Virus record (IMG/VR): IMGVR_UViG_3300046718_000201
Coordinates: 1-32,479 of that record
Origin: a virus
Length of the DNA stretch: 32,479 nucleotides
Reading direction: 5' to 3' (one strand)
Positions 16,061 to 24,155 of the stretch are shown one piece after another. The notes under the pieces are model-generated. The model made no database searches. It saw only the letters and a list, made by a program, of their open reading frames with translations, and was not told the DNA's origin. Made by a program: the position numbers and the translations under genes. Each line of letters begins with the position of its first letter. The first letter of the stretch is position 1.

Positions 16061-16474
16061 ATGGATCCCACAGTTGCCTCCGCTGTCATCGCGGCGGCTG
16101 CGGCCATCCTCGGCCCGTTCATGCTGAACCGTTGGGACAAGATGCGCGCCAAACGCATCGGCGACGCCATCGACACACCACCGCAACGCGGTGTGAGCCT
16201 CACCAAGAAGTCCGGCGAGGAGCAATTCATCGACTACCTGAAGGACAGCCTCGCCATTGTCACCGAACGGTTGGAGGCGCTGGAGGCTGACCGCGACGCG
16301 GACGCTGAGCTGATCAAAGCGCAGGCCGCGCAACTGGTTGAGTACCAAGGCCGGTTGGCTGAGTTGGAGCGGCACGAGCGGGAGAAGGACGCCTACATCC
16401 TGATCCTCACGAACTGGGGCACGAACTCGACGGAGGCCCCGCCCCGCACCCCGCCGCCGTGGCGGGCGCCGTGA
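16061..16474 (+). CDS. DUF2746-like membrane-anchored coiled-coil protein
   Basis: This 137-residue protein has a single N-terminal membrane segment (residues 4-22, VASAVIAAAAAILGPFML), a short basic stretch and a long coiled coil (about 60-117, with LEALEADRDADAELIKAQAAQLVEYQGRLAELER), ending in a Pro-rich tail. That plan is shared by DUF2746-type actinophage proteins found next to lysis genes, and is also reminiscent of spanin-like or holin-accessory proteins. The start directly follows the upstream stop, and the end overlaps the next gene as GTGA. Confidence 0.68.
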   Translation: MDPTVASAVIAAAAAILGPFMLNRWDKMRAKRIGDAIDTPPQRGVSLTKKSGEEQFIDYLKDSLAIVTERLEALEADRDADAELIKAQAAQLVEYQGRLAELERHEREKDAYILILTNWGTNSTEAPPRTPPPWRAP

Positions 16475-16758
16475 CCGCCGCGTGGGTTGACGCCACCCTA
16501 CGGGTGGCCATCATCGTCACCGCGTTCGTGGCGTTCGTCGCGGTCCTCCTGGTGCGGCACAAGCTGAACCGCAGGTTACGGCCCGGTGAGTCCCTCCGCA
16601 TGTTGGGGGGTGGCCTCCTGTGCTTGTCGGTTTCCACCGGCACCCTCGGCCTGCTCCTGGGGTGGGAAACGGTGTGGCGTTTGCCGTTCCTGGCGCTCAC
16701 CGTGACGTGGGTGGCCTACGGGGGGATTCACGAATACATCGACCTACGGAGGCAATGA
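16471..16758 (+). CDS. Three-helix membrane protein, lysis cassette
   Basis: This 95-residue protein has three hydrophobic segments (about residues 10-28, 44-64 and 66-84) and a conserved-looking end, HEYIDLRRQ. The GTG at 16471 overlaps the previous stop (GTGA); an in-frame GTG at 16459 is an alternative. Its 3' end carries GGAGG, which serves the endolysin. The size and topology suit a holin or antiholin. Which of the four small membrane proteins in this cassette is the real holin cannot be decided from sequence. Confidence 0.68.
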   Translation: MTAAWVDATLRVAIIVTAFVAFVAVLLVRHKLNRRLRPGESLRMLGGGLLCLSVSTGTLGLLLGWETVWRLPFLALTVTWVAYGGIHEYIDLRRQ

Positions 16759-16760
16759 CA

Positions 16761-17672
16761 ATGGCAAGCCTGTCCGCATATGGGGGCAACCCCCACGCCG
16801 ACATCAACCCCAACGCCGACCACGGTTGGGGTGGGTACCAGTGGCAAGCCGGCGTCCCCGCTGGCCTCCTCGGTTACGCCGAGTACAAGGGCATTCGGGT
16901 TCAGTGCAGGAAAGAACTAACCGTCCTGTTTTCGCTGGCACTGGCCATCGCGCGGGAGGTTCACGGCTACATCGTCTACACCAGCAACCCGAACGGTAAC
17001 GGTGAAAACTGGGGGCCGTGGGGTTACGAGAATCGCGCCATCTCCGGCACGAACACGGCGTCGAACCACTCCAAGGGCAAGGCCATGGACTGGAATGCGC
17101 CCCGCAACCCTTACGCCACCGGGTCGCGTTTTCAGTCCGACTTCCCGCCGGCCATGGTCGCCGACCTGGAATCCATCGGCCTGTACTGGGGCGGCCGTTA
17201 CGGCGACGCCATGCACTGGGAATTTGCGTTCACCCCCGCCGATGTGCCCCGGTTCACCGCGCAGGCTGCCGCGATCCTGCGGCGCGCCATTCCGTCCTTA
17301 CCGGATCCCGCACCGACCACCACCCCGACACCGACCCCTGTAGAGGATGATTCCATGAGCGCAGCAGACGTTGCCGACCTGAAGCAATACATCGACGCGA
17401 AACTCGCGGACCGCACCGCCGGATCACATTCGGTGTTCGACGAGCTGTCCTACGCCGTGAATCAGGTCATCATGCCGCAACTGAACGACGTGCAGTCCCG
17501 CGTCCGGGGTGGCGACCCTCGCGGTGACATGCTGCAGCTCCTGACGGAGAAGGTGGCGGCACTGGAGGCTCGCATCTTCAACCGCGACAAGGGTTCACAG
17601 TCCATCGTTGACGAGATTCACTACGGCAACGACATGCTCGCCGCCAAGATCGACGGCCTCCCAAAAGCCTGA
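16761..17672 (+). CDS. Endolysin, M15 family peptidase
   Basis: This 303-residue enzyme is a VanY/M15-type D-Ala-D-Ala peptidase that cuts cell-wall peptides at lysis. The zinc-site motifs are visible: SNHSKGKAMDW (H103, D110) and AMHWEF (H152). The peptidase spans about residues 1-175 and is followed by a Thr/Pro linker (183-194) and a C-terminal helical region (about 198-300) that may bind the wall or trimerise. GGAGG at 16748-16752 favours the ATG at 16761 over 16755. Three codons before its stop, the sequence C-CCA-AAA (17660-17666) is in phase for -1 slippage, which would extend the protein into the lysozyme-like frame that follows. Confidence 0.88.
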   Translation: MASLSAYGGNPHADINPNADHGWGGYQWQAGVPAGLLGYAEYKGIRVQCRKELTVLFSLALAIAREVHGYIVYTSNPNGNGENWGPWGYENRAISGTNTASNHSKGKAMDWNAPRNPYATGSRFQSDFPPAMVADLESIGLYWGGRYGDAMHWEFAFTPADVPRFTAQAAAILRRAIPSLPDPAPTTTPTPTPVEDDSMSAADVADLKQYIDAKLADRTAGSHSVFDELSYAVNQVIMPQLNDVQSRVRGGDPRGDMLQLLTEKVAALEARIFNRDKGSQSIVDEIHYGNDMLAAKIDGLPKA

Positions 17673-17689
17673 CGGCGCTACCGACGCCG
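17660..17689 (+). promoter_or_regulatory. Candidate -1 frameshift site at endolysin stop
   Basis: The heptamer C-CCA-AAA (17660-17666) fits X-XXY-YYZ in the phase of the endolysin frame (CTC CCA AAA GCC TGA). Six bases on, CGGCG (17673-17677) pairs with CGCCG (17685-17689). The -1 frame stays open to 18115. This is predicted from layout only. Confidence 0.55.
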
Positions 17690-17707
17690 GCGCAGAACCT
17701 CGCCACA

Positions 17708-18115
17708 GTGTTGCAGGTCTGCGCCGACGTCGACGACTACACCCGGTTCTGCACTGTCCTCACAGGGTTCGCCGAGTCGGATTACCGGTCGGACGCGGTG
17801 CAGCATGGGTCGACGTTCGGTGTGTTTCAGCAGACCGATGCGGTGAACAACGCCGGTGTGCCGTTCTGGCCGTCGGCGCATGGCTCGACTGCCGACCAGT
17901 GCCGCGCGTTCCTGGCCGATTTCTGGGTCAACCGCATCCGTCACAACGGCGACCCGGTGCATGACTGTTGGGTCACGCAACGGTGGTCAGTGCCGAACGA
18001 GGGCGCGACCTGGCCGGATCCGGGGCCAGGGTTCACCACGGCCCCCGAAACCCTGAACTACTCCCGCCGGTTGGCGGCCATCCCCCACATCATCGCAACT
18101 GGAGTCCTCACGTGA
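17708..18115 (+). CDS. Lysozyme/transglycosylase-like lysis protein
   Basis: This 135-residue domain has the lysozyme-like pattern found in actinobacterial wall-lytic proteins: FAESDYRSDAV (probable catalytic Glu) followed by STFGVFQQT, matching 'ES.l......sxGlFQQ'. Three or four cysteines may form disulfides. The GTG at 17708 has no good ribosome binding site and would cut the first helix (NLATVLQVCADV), which is encoded upstream in the same open frame (from CTG at 17669 or earlier). The domain is therefore more naturally made as a -1 frameshift extension of the endolysin, giving a two-enzyme lysin of about 451 residues. Independent initiation cannot be excluded. Confidence 0.72.
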   Translation: MLQVCADVDDYTRFCTVLTGFAESDYRSDAVQHGSTFGVFQQTDAVNNAGVPFWPSAHGSTADQCRAFLADFWVNRIRHNGDPVHDCWVTQRWSVPNEGATWPDPGPGFTTAPETLNYSRRLAAIPHIIATGVLT

Positions 18116-18444
18116 CTGTTCTGTCGAAGCAAGCTAAGGCCATCGCCGCCGGTATCGCCCTGCTCCTCGTGCAGGTGCAGGTGTTCGTAGGTCAGGGTGG
18201 CGTGGATGTCCTGCTGAGCGTGACCCTCGGCCAGTGGATCACCGTCGCGTTGGGGGTGCTCGCCGGTTACGGGGTGGTTTACAACATCCCCAACGCCTAC
18301 CCGGTGGAGGCCGCCGAGTTCGCCCCGGTTGCCCCGGCGCTCCGGCCTGTGTCGTTGGAGCATGCCGCCCCCGCGCCGGTGGTTGTGAACGTGGCCCCCG
18401 CCACGGTTGTTGACCCGTCGGACCCCCACGCACCCATCGTCTAG
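18112..18444 (+). CDS. Holin-like protein
   Basis: This 110-residue protein has two membrane segments (about residues 10-28 and 38-60, QWITVALGVLAGYGVVY) followed by an Ala/Pro/Val-rich, probably disordered C-terminal tail (VVVNVAPATVVDPSDPHAP). This plan is typical of actinophage holins placed after the endolysin. The GTG overlaps the upstream stop as GTGA, and GGAG lies seven bases before it. It ends the lysis cassette and is followed by a strong hairpin. Confidence 0.78.
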   Translation: MTVLSKQAKAIAAGIALLLVQVQVFVGQGGVDVLLSVTLGQWITVALGVLAGYGVVYNIPNAYPVEAAEFAPVAPALRPVSLEHAAPAPVVVNVAPATVVDPSDPHAPIV

Positions 18445-18465
18445 TTTCGTCCGTCTCCGTTGATC

Positions 18466-18499
18466 TGAGGCCGCCCGCATTTGCTCGTGGGCGGCCTCA
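18466..18499 (+). terminator. Hairpin after lysis cassette
   Basis: TGAGGCCGCCC (18466-18476) pairs with GGGCGGCCTCA (18489-18499) over 11 bp, extendable by two pairs (one G-T). No T-run follows. This fits a U-less actinobacterial terminator or an RNA-processing stem between the lysis cassette and the second tail block. Confidence 0.6.
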
Positions 18500-18526
18500 C
18501 CTGCGCCCGAAAGGCACACCACCCTT

Positions 18527-18883
18527 ATGGCCACCCCCGTCGCCGCATCCCGTATCGCAGCGCTCACCGGCATCACAGCCGGCATCACCCATATCTCCGG
18601 TCACACCGCTGCCCCATCGACCACCGGAGCCAACGAGTTCACCGGCACCGGCGCATCCCGCGCCGCCGTCGCGTGGGGATCCGCCACCGATGACGGCACC
18701 ACCGCCACCATCGTCGGCACCTTCACCGGCCTGGCGCAACCCAACGCCGGCGCCACCCTCGCATGGTTGGGCGGGTGGTCGGCCCTCACGTCCGGCACGT
18801 TCAAGTACTCATGGGACGTCACCGACGTAACATTCGCGGGCGCCGGATCATCCACAGGCACCGTCACCATCACACAGACCTGA
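18527..18883 (+). CDS. Tail fibre-type small structural protein
   Basis: This 118-residue protein opens with HISGHTAAPSTTGANEFTGTGASRAAVAWGSATDDG, which matches a recurring phage tail-fibre/capsid-fibre domain ('.y.slHta.Pg.tGanE.sG..YaR..v..g.at'). The rest is beta-rich and ends in SSTGTVTITQT. GAAAGG lies 12 bases before the ATG. It begins the second tail block, placed after the lysis genes, and probably forms a small fibre or anchors the following fibres. Confidence 0.65.
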   Translation: MATPVAASRIAALTGITAGITHISGHTAAPSTTGANEFTGTGASRAAVAWGSATDDGTTATIVGTFTGLAQPNAGATLAWLGGWSALTSGTFKYSWDVTDVTFAGAGSSTGTVTITQT

Positions 18884-18887
18884 CCCG

Positions 18888-20474
18888 GTGGCCACCGCAT
18901 TCGCGGTTCGGTCATCAGGTGCCCGCGCCGCCGAGGGCAGCAACACCACCACCCACGCGTTCACCCTCCCGGCGGCTGGCGTCTCCGGTATGCAGGACGG
19001 CGACCTCATTGTCATCGCCGCCTGTTACGCGGGCGCGTCGACCACCGCCACCATTGCGGGCATCACTGGCCTAACCCTCGCTAAGCTACAGCAGGGCAAC
19101 GCGTCAACCATCTACGTGTGGTACAAGGCAAACGCCAGCACCGCGACGGATGCTGGCGCCACCATCACCGTTACCACGTCGACGAGCAACCGCGGCGCGT
19201 TCTCCTACGCCATCATTTCGGGTGCCGCCACGTCGGGCGCCATTGACGGCGTGTCTGGTATTAACGCCGCATCGTCGTCGACGTCGGTCACCCCGCTGAC
19301 CGTCACAACCACGGCGCCGGGCGACATGGAACTTCACGTGTTCGCGGACGGCACTAACACCACGCTGCCCGCAGTCGGTGCGATCACCGCCCCGGCCGGT
19401 ATCACCAAGGGGCAGTACGCGTCGACCGCGGACACATCGACGGGTCGGGCCGCATCGGTCATCGGGTGGAATCTCGCCCCGGATCCCGCCGGCACCGTCA
19501 TGGGTGGGGCGGCGTGGTCGACCACTGCAGGTAACCTTGCCGCGGTCGTCCTAGCCGTCGCGTTGGCGCCCGAGGTGGTCACCGGGTCACAGGGCGGCAA
19601 CGGGTCGCCCGGTACGGCTGCGGCTCAGCCAACCATCACCGCGGCTTCGGCCGGCACAGGGTCAGGTTCCGGCAATGTCCTACCCGCCGTCACTGCGGCG
19701 GCATCAGGCTCCGGGTCGGGCAGTGCCACCACCCGGCCCACCGTCACTGCGGCGGCATCAGGTTCAGGGTCGGGCAACGCCACCACCCGGCCCACCATCG
19801 CTGCAGCCTCGGCCGGCTCAGGGTCAGGATCGGCCACCGTAAATGCCGCCCTGTCTGTGACGAGCGCCGGTGCTGGCGTTGGTATCGCGGCGCTCCGACC
19901 CGTCATTACGACTACGTCGAGCGGGTCCGGGTCCGGTGCTGCGCAGATCAATGACGGCCTCATCGAGGGCCTCGGTTCCGGTTCCGGCGGGGGTACCGCC
20001 ACGGTTCAGCTAACCATCACCGCAACCACTGCGGGCACCGGTTCAGGGTCCGCCACCGTGCGCCCCCTGTTGACCGCCACGAACTCCGCAACGGGCACCG
20101 GGGCTGGCACTGTCCAACCGGTTGTCGTTGCCGCGTCAGGGGGTGGTGGGGCGGGTTCCGCGAACATCGACGACGGCACCATCGACGGCATCGGTAGCGG
20201 GTCCGGCGCCGGCGGATCGACCATCATCACCATCATCACGGCCACCTCGGGCGGGTCGAGCAACGGCGACGCCGTTGTGGTCCCGTTCCTGCCCGCAGCC
20301 GCAGCCGCGTCCGGTTCGGGGTCAGCCACCATCATCGCCCCCGGTGGGGTGACACACCTTGTCCGCCAACCGGTTGCGTCGCTACGCCTACCCGGCATCG
20401 GGGGGGCTGCGCTGCACCTGCCCGCTGGGCGGGCCACCATCCGTAACCCCCAAGCGAAGGCCACCCTCACGTGA
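18888..20474 (+). CDS. Tail fibre-like protein with GSGSG repeats
   Basis: This 528-residue secreted-looking structural protein has an N-terminal beta domain (about residues 1-228; 'AFTLPAAG..GMQDGDLIVIAACY') of a type often found in phage fibre proteins. It is followed by a long low-complexity region (about 245-490) of degenerate 18-residue units of the form P-x-x-T-A-A-(S/A)-(S/A)-G-S-G-S-G-x-A-T-x-x. The end is a compact basic segment (VASLRLPGIGGAALHLPAGRATI). The GTG start is four bases after the previous stop. The repeats probably act as a flexible or elongated shaft. Part of the N-terminal pattern is shared with the fibre at 22752. Role in adsorption is inferred from position. Confidence 0.65.
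   Translation: MATAFAVRSSGARAAEGSNTTTHAFTLPAAGVSGMQDGDLIVIAACYAGASTTATIAGITGLTLAKLQQGNASTIYVWYKANASTATDAGATITVTTSTSNRGAFSYAIISGAATSGAIDGVSGINAASSSTSVTPLTVTTTAPGDMELHVFADGTNTTLPAVGAITAPAGITKGQYASTADTSTGRAASVIGWNLAPDPAGTVMGGAAWSTTAGNLAAVVLAVALAPEVVTGSQGGNGSPGTAAAQPTITAASAGTGSGSGNVLPAVTAAASGSGSGSATTRPTVTAAASGSGSGNATTRPTIAAASAGSGSGSATVNAALSVTSAGAGVGIAALRPVITTTSSGSGSGAAQINDGLIEGLGSGSGGGTATVQLTITATTAGTGSGSATVRPLLTATNSATGTGAGTVQPVVVAASGGGGAGSANIDDGTIDGIGSGSGAGGSTIITIITATSGGSSNGDAVVVPFLPAAAAASGSGSATIIAPGGVTHLVRQPVASLRLPGIGGAALHLPAGRATIRNPQAKATLT
19629..19844 (+). repeat. 54-bp tandem repeats within fibre gene
   Basis: Four consecutive 54-bp units (19629, 19683, 19737, 19791) each encode 18 residues with a GSGSG core. 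Units two and three differ at only a few bases; the outer ones are more diverged, and degenerate copies continue to about 20340. In-frame slippage could change shaft length without breaking the gene. Confidence 0.8.
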
Positions 20475-20773
20475 TCGAGATAACGCAACACGACACCGCG
20501 CCCGCGCTGGAGGCCACCCTCAGCGGGCAGGGTGGCCCCGCCGACCTCACCACCGCCGCAACCATCCACGCCATCGCCACCCACAACGGTGCCACCCTGT
20601 TCGACCGCACCGTCACCGGCAACGCGTCAGGTGTGATCACCCTGCCTTGGCAGGTCGGCGACACCGACACCGTCGGTCTCATTCAATTCGAGTTCAAGGT
20701 CACGTGGCAGGCCGGGGGCGTGCAAACGTTCCGCGCCGGTTACGTCAACGTCGTAAAGGATCCCGTCGGATGA
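20471..20773 (+). CDS. BppU N-terminal-like baseplate/fibre adaptor
   Basis: This 100-residue, Ig-like beta protein fits the BppU_N type domain used to attach receptor-binding modules to tail tips. Visible elements are the 'DTAPALEATLSGQGGPADLTTAATIHAIATHNGATLFDRTVTG' strands, GVITLPWQVGDTDTVGLIQFEFKVTW and the closing strand FRAGYVNVVKD, matching the family pattern '..G.y..efev....g...tfP..gy..v.V'. The GTG overlaps the previous stop (GTGA) and its stop overlaps the next ATG. Confidence 0.66.
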   Translation: MIEITQHDTAPALEATLSGQGGPADLTTAATIHAIATHNGATLFDRTVTGNASGVITLPWQVGDTDTVGLIQFEFKVTWQAGGVQTFRAGYVNVVKDPVG

Positions 20774-21180
20774 CCAGTCCCCTCGTTGTTCGCACAATCA
20801 TCCTCGACGCTGCGGACAAAATCCCCGCGCAACACATGCCAGACACGTTCCCCGCCCTGCAGACCGCCGTGTCAGGGAAGATCGACGCCACCTCCCTCGG
20901 CGTCCCCGGCGGCCCCGCGAAGCTCGACGCCGACGGCGACGTCGTTAACGCCGCTGGTGCAAAAGTCACCGGCAACGGTGGCGGCCCCGGCACATTCGTG
21001 GCGTCCGTCGTGTACTACGTGCTACAGGCCACCGACGGCACCTGGCCGGCGCGCCCCGTCACCTCAAACCTCGTGCAGTGGATCGGCCGGCCAGGGTTCG
21101 GATCCAACCCCCCCGGCACCGGCACCACCACAAGCGGCACAGGTATGGCCGAGGGCGACCTCGAACTGTTGGCGCCCTGA
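20770..21180 (+). CDS. Minor structural protein, fibre region
   Basis: This 136-residue protein starts by ATGA overlap. The first half holds 'KIPAQHMPDTFPALQTAVSGKIDATSLGVPGGPAKLDADGDVVNAAG', a fibre-like register seen in tail fibre linkers. The second half contains YVLQATDGTWPARPVTSNLVQWIGRPGFG and a closing GMAEGDLELLAP, a pattern recurring in phage structural proteins ('..WPaRp......v.WiGp...P.....gD.w'). It is likely a connector between the adaptor upstream and the fibres downstream. No specific name is assigned. Confidence 0.62.
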   Translation: MTSPLVVRTIILDAADKIPAQHMPDTFPALQTAVSGKIDATSLGVPGGPAKLDADGDVVNAAGAKVTGNGGGPGTFVASVVYYVLQATDGTWPARPVTSNLVQWIGRPGFGSNPPGTGTTTSGTGMAEGDLELLAP

Positions 21181-21311
21181 TGGCCGCCTCCCTGCAAGCC
21201 TGGTTCATGCTCGCCGGTGCCCTGACGGCCCGCGGGCACGCCGCCGCCCCGCCCGCCGCGCCCGCCGGGCTGGGCCTCGCGCCCCTCGGACTCGCCCCCC
21301 TCGGACTGTAA
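21180..21311 (+). CDS. Tiny Ala/Leu-rich protein, uncertain
   Basis: A 43-residue frame begins within the upstream stop (TGATG) and ends 11 bases before the next start, so it fills the gap exactly. The product starts MAASLQAWFMLAGALTARGH and ends with the repeat GLAPLGLAPLGL. There is no strong independent ribosome binding site, so it would depend on coupling. It may be a real coupled gene of unknown role or a spacer. Confidence 0.45.
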   Translation: MAASLQAWFMLAGALTARGHAAAPPAAPAGLGLAPLGLAPLGL

Positions 21312-21322
21312 AAAGGACATTC

Positions 21323-22738
21323 ATGGCCACGCTCCAATTCCCTGCCATCGCGCAAGGCTCCACCGCCGGATGGGACGTCCCCCTCAAGTCCGACCTTGTC
21401 GCACTGAACAACGACACCACCGCGAACGCCTCGGCGATCGCAGCCCTATCCGGGGTGGGCACGAGCTCACCATTCGGCGCCCTCGTGAACGTCAAGGATT
21501 ACGGCGCCACCGGCAACGGCACAACGGACGATTCGGTGGCCATTGCGCAGGCCCGCGACGTTGTCATCGCATCGAAAACCGTGAACGGCACATGCACCAA
21601 GGCCCTGTATTTCCCCGCCGGTAAGTATCGGGTGACGCAACCCGGTACCCTGATGAACACCCCTGACGTGGCCGGCGGCGTTCAAACACAGGTGAAGTCG
21701 TTTCACGTCCTCGGCGACGGTAAGCGCCGTACGCAGATTTTTTACGACTACTCCGGCACCGCCGCCGCCGGCCGGCACGTCGCCGACAACGCCCTGTTCA
21801 TTGCAGGTAACCGGACAGCGCAGCTCCGCGTCAAGAACATTGGGTTCCTGTCGTCGGTGGCCACAAACACCTGTTTCTTTTTCTACTCCCGCACCGGCAC
21901 CGGTTCCGGCACCGGTGGGGCATTCCCCGAGTACGGTTCCGGCAACAATCAGGACACCTTGTTCGAGGATGTCGAGTTTTCCGGTAACTGGCGTTGGTGT
22001 GTGCTCCTCGACGGTGACATCACAACGAACCTCAATTCGGAGTTCTTTTGCTCCAACGTGTGCACCACCGCGACGTCGACGTTTTCCGAGGCGTTCTTTC
22101 AGGTCGGTTACACCGCGTTCGCATCGAACGATCAGCAGGACCAGATGGTGAACTACTCGTTCACTGACTGCAAGATCGAATACAAGAACGGTAACGCGTT
22201 CGTGTTCAACCGTGGTGGCGTGGTCCGGTTCAATGGTGGTTCGTACATCAACGGAATCAGCGACACCGCGAACGTGGGTGGCGCGTTTTTCAAGGTGAAT
22301 GACGTAACCACGCATAACGCGGGGGCGATGTTCGCCCAATTCCATTCGGTGCGGTTCGAGTTGCGGACCACCAACTGCAAGATCTTCGACGTGCAAGGTT
22401 GGTACGGCGACGGCGCGCACATCTCCATGTACGACTGCAACGACGTCGGCCATTCGTTCACCACCGACGGCCCGCTGACTTCGGCCGCGATTTTCCGCAC
22501 ACACAACGGGTCGTTCCCGCAGGTGCGTGTCCAGAATTGTTACCTCGGTGGGTACTGGCAACTCCTCGGCGCGCAAACCGGTGTTGGCCGTGTCATCTTC
22601 GACCAGACCGGGTTTTACAACTTCAAGGGTGGAATCGGCACAGTCACCGCCGCCAACACATTCTTGCGGTACGACACCGCGACCGTCCCGAAGTACCGCT
22701 ACCGCGATTGCCCATCCGTCACCGACGGCGCCAACTGA
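21323..22738 (+). CDS. Tailspike, pectate-lyase-type beta-helix
   Basis: This 471-residue protein has the hallmark opening of pectate-lyase-superfamily spikes near residues 55-75 (VNVKDYGATGNGTTDDSVAIAQA), then the 'ALYFPAGKYRVTQPGTL' strand and many short strands with Asn and aromatic ladders, as in a right-handed beta-helix. The N-terminal 55 residues likely attach it to the tail. Such spikes bind and often depolymerise surface glycans; the catalytic residues cannot be picked out here. AAGGA precedes the ATG, which is preferred because the same frame reads far upstream through other genes. Confidence 0.8.
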   Translation: MATLQFPAIAQGSTAGWDVPLKSDLVALNNDTTANASAIAALSGVGTSSPFGALVNVKDYGATGNGTTDDSVAIAQARDVVIASKTVNGTCTKALYFPAGKYRVTQPGTLMNTPDVAGGVQTQVKSFHVLGDGKRRTQIFYDYSGTAAAGRHVADNALFIAGNRTAQLRVKNIGFLSSVATNTCFFFYSRTGTGSGTGGAFPEYGSGNNQDTLFEDVEFSGNWRWCVLLDGDITTNLNSEFFCSNVCTTATSTFSEAFFQVGYTAFASNDQQDQMVNYSFTDCKIEYKNGNAFVFNRGGVVRFNGGSYINGISDTANVGGAFFKVNDVTTHNAGAMFAQFHSVRFELRTTNCKIFDVQGWYGDGAHISMYDCNDVGHSFTTDGPLTSAAIFRTHNGSFPQVRVQNCYLGGYWQLLGAQTGVGRVIFDQTGFYNFKGGIGTVTAANTFLRYDTATVPKYRYRDCPSVTDGAN

Positions 22739-22751
22739 AAGGCCCTGAACA

Positions 22752-24155
22752 ATGGCAGTAACAAAGGTTGGTTCCGCTTTCACGTTCGGTGACACCGCGA
22801 ACACCACGACCCGCAACGTGACACTGCCGGCGTCCCTGACGACCGGTGACGTGATCTTCATGCACGTGGTGGGCGGGTCGTCCACATGGTTCCACGATGT
22901 CGCATCAACCGGTGTGACGTGGGTTCAAATGGACCTCACGAACTCCCTGTCCGGTTACCTGGCGTCGCTGTGGCGTGGGTACGTCACCAACGGGGCCACC
23001 GCGTCATCGTCGGCCGTCACCGTCCGAGCTCTCGGCGCGGACACCATCACCCCGCAGTCGTTCAAACTCACCGGCGGCGGACAAGTGTTCCGGGGCACCG
23101 ACAACGGTGGCACGTCCGGCGCGAACGCCGCGAACCAGTGGGCGAAGGCATCCTCGGGTGCGGCGGCCACCACCATCGTCGGGCCGTTCACCGCGGCCAC
23201 CACCGTCGCCGGTTGCGTCCTCTGGTCGGCCGGCGGCACCTCCCGCGGCACCCTCCCCGCCTACTCAAGCATCACCTACGAATCCGGCACCCCTGATCAG
23301 GTTGGCCTCACGTCGGGTGCCGTGCCGAACGAGGTGTCGGCATCATCAACGGATCTCACGTCGATCAGTCTTGGCGCCACCCCCGGCGGTAAGACGTTCG
23401 CGTTTTTCGATTCCACACCGGCCGCGCTCACCGGTGGGCCACGCTTGGCGTACTCGGTGGCGATCGCCCCGGCACCCGCCGCGCCCACCGTCACCGGTGC
23501 CATCGACCAGACCGACCCCGCCGTCGGTGCACTCCTCACCCTCACCGGGACAGTCACCGGCACCGCAACGTCGAGGTTGTGGCGTCAGGTGTCGGGGCCT
23601 GGTTCGCCGGCCATCACGAACGCCACCACCAACACGGCGACCGTGACCCCAACCCTGCCGGGTGTGTATGTGTTCGGGTTCACCGCCACCAATGCGGCCG
23701 GCACGTCCACTGAGGCCACGGTGACGGCGTATGTGCATCCGGCGGATGGTGACCCGGTGCCGGTGGTTTCCGTGACGTACCCCGCAGCATGGTCGCTACT
23801 GAACGCCGGGACCGCAGTGGCGAACCTGAACGACTCGGACGCGTCCACCGGCATTCAGAACGCCAGCGGCACCCCCACGCACACCGACAAGGCCACGCTG
23901 ACGTTCGCGCCACACGGCCTCGGCAACATCACGTTCGAGCTGGACTCCCTGTATGCCACCACGGCCGTTACCGCCCGGGCGATCGTTTACAAGGCCGACG
24001 GTGTCACACAGATTTACCCGACCACCGGGGGTGATGACTGGTCACCGACGACGACCTCGGCGACGCATGTGGTGACGTTGGATTCGACGGCGCTGGCCGC
24101 CATCCCGACGTTGGCGGATCGGCGGGCACTCGTGGTGAAGGTGTCGGCGCAGTGA
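22752..24155 (+). CDS. Tail fibre with Ig/PKD-like domain
   Basis: This 467-residue beta-rich protein has three parts. An N-terminal domain (about 1-240) has 'NVTLPASLTTGDVIFMHVVGGS', similar in pattern to the start of the fibre at 18888. A PKD/Ig-like domain follows (about 245-335; SRLWRQVSGPGSPAITNATTNTATVTPTLPGVYVFGFTATNAAGTSTEATVTAYV). The C-terminal domain (about 340-467) may bind carbohydrate ('TLTFAPHGLGNITFELDSLY'). It overlaps the next gene by four bases. Role is inferred to be host-surface binding. Confidence 0.66.
   Translation: MAVTKVGSAFTFGDTANTTTRNVTLPASLTTGDVIFMHVVGGSSTWFHDVASTGVTWVQMDLTNSLSGYLASLWRGYVTNGATASSSAVTVRALGADTITPQSFKLTGGGQVFRGTDNGGTSGANAANQWAKASSGAAATTIVGPFTAATTVAGCVLWSAGGTSRGTLPAYSSITYESGTPDQVGLTSGAVPNEVSASSTDLTSISLGATPGGKTFAFFDSTPAALTGGPRLAYSVAIAPAPAAPTVTGAIDQTDPAVGALLTLTGTVTGTATSRLWRQVSGPGSPAITNATTNTATVTPTLPGVYVFGFTATNAAGTSTEATVTAYVHPADGDPVPVVSVTYPAAWSLLNAGTAVANLNDSDASTGIQNASGTPTHTDKATLTFAPHGLGNITFELDSLYATTAVTARAIVYKADGVTQIYPTTGGDDWSPTTTSATHVVTLDSTALAAIPTLADRRALVVKVSAQ

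Noticed and set aside
19629-19844. CRISPR-like regular repeats
   Set aside because: Units are contiguous, in frame and code for a low-complexity fibre shaft; there are no spacers or cas genes.
21467-22885. 472-codon minus-strand frame opposite the tailspike
   Set aside because: Antisense shadow of a convincing beta-helix gene; no domain recognised.
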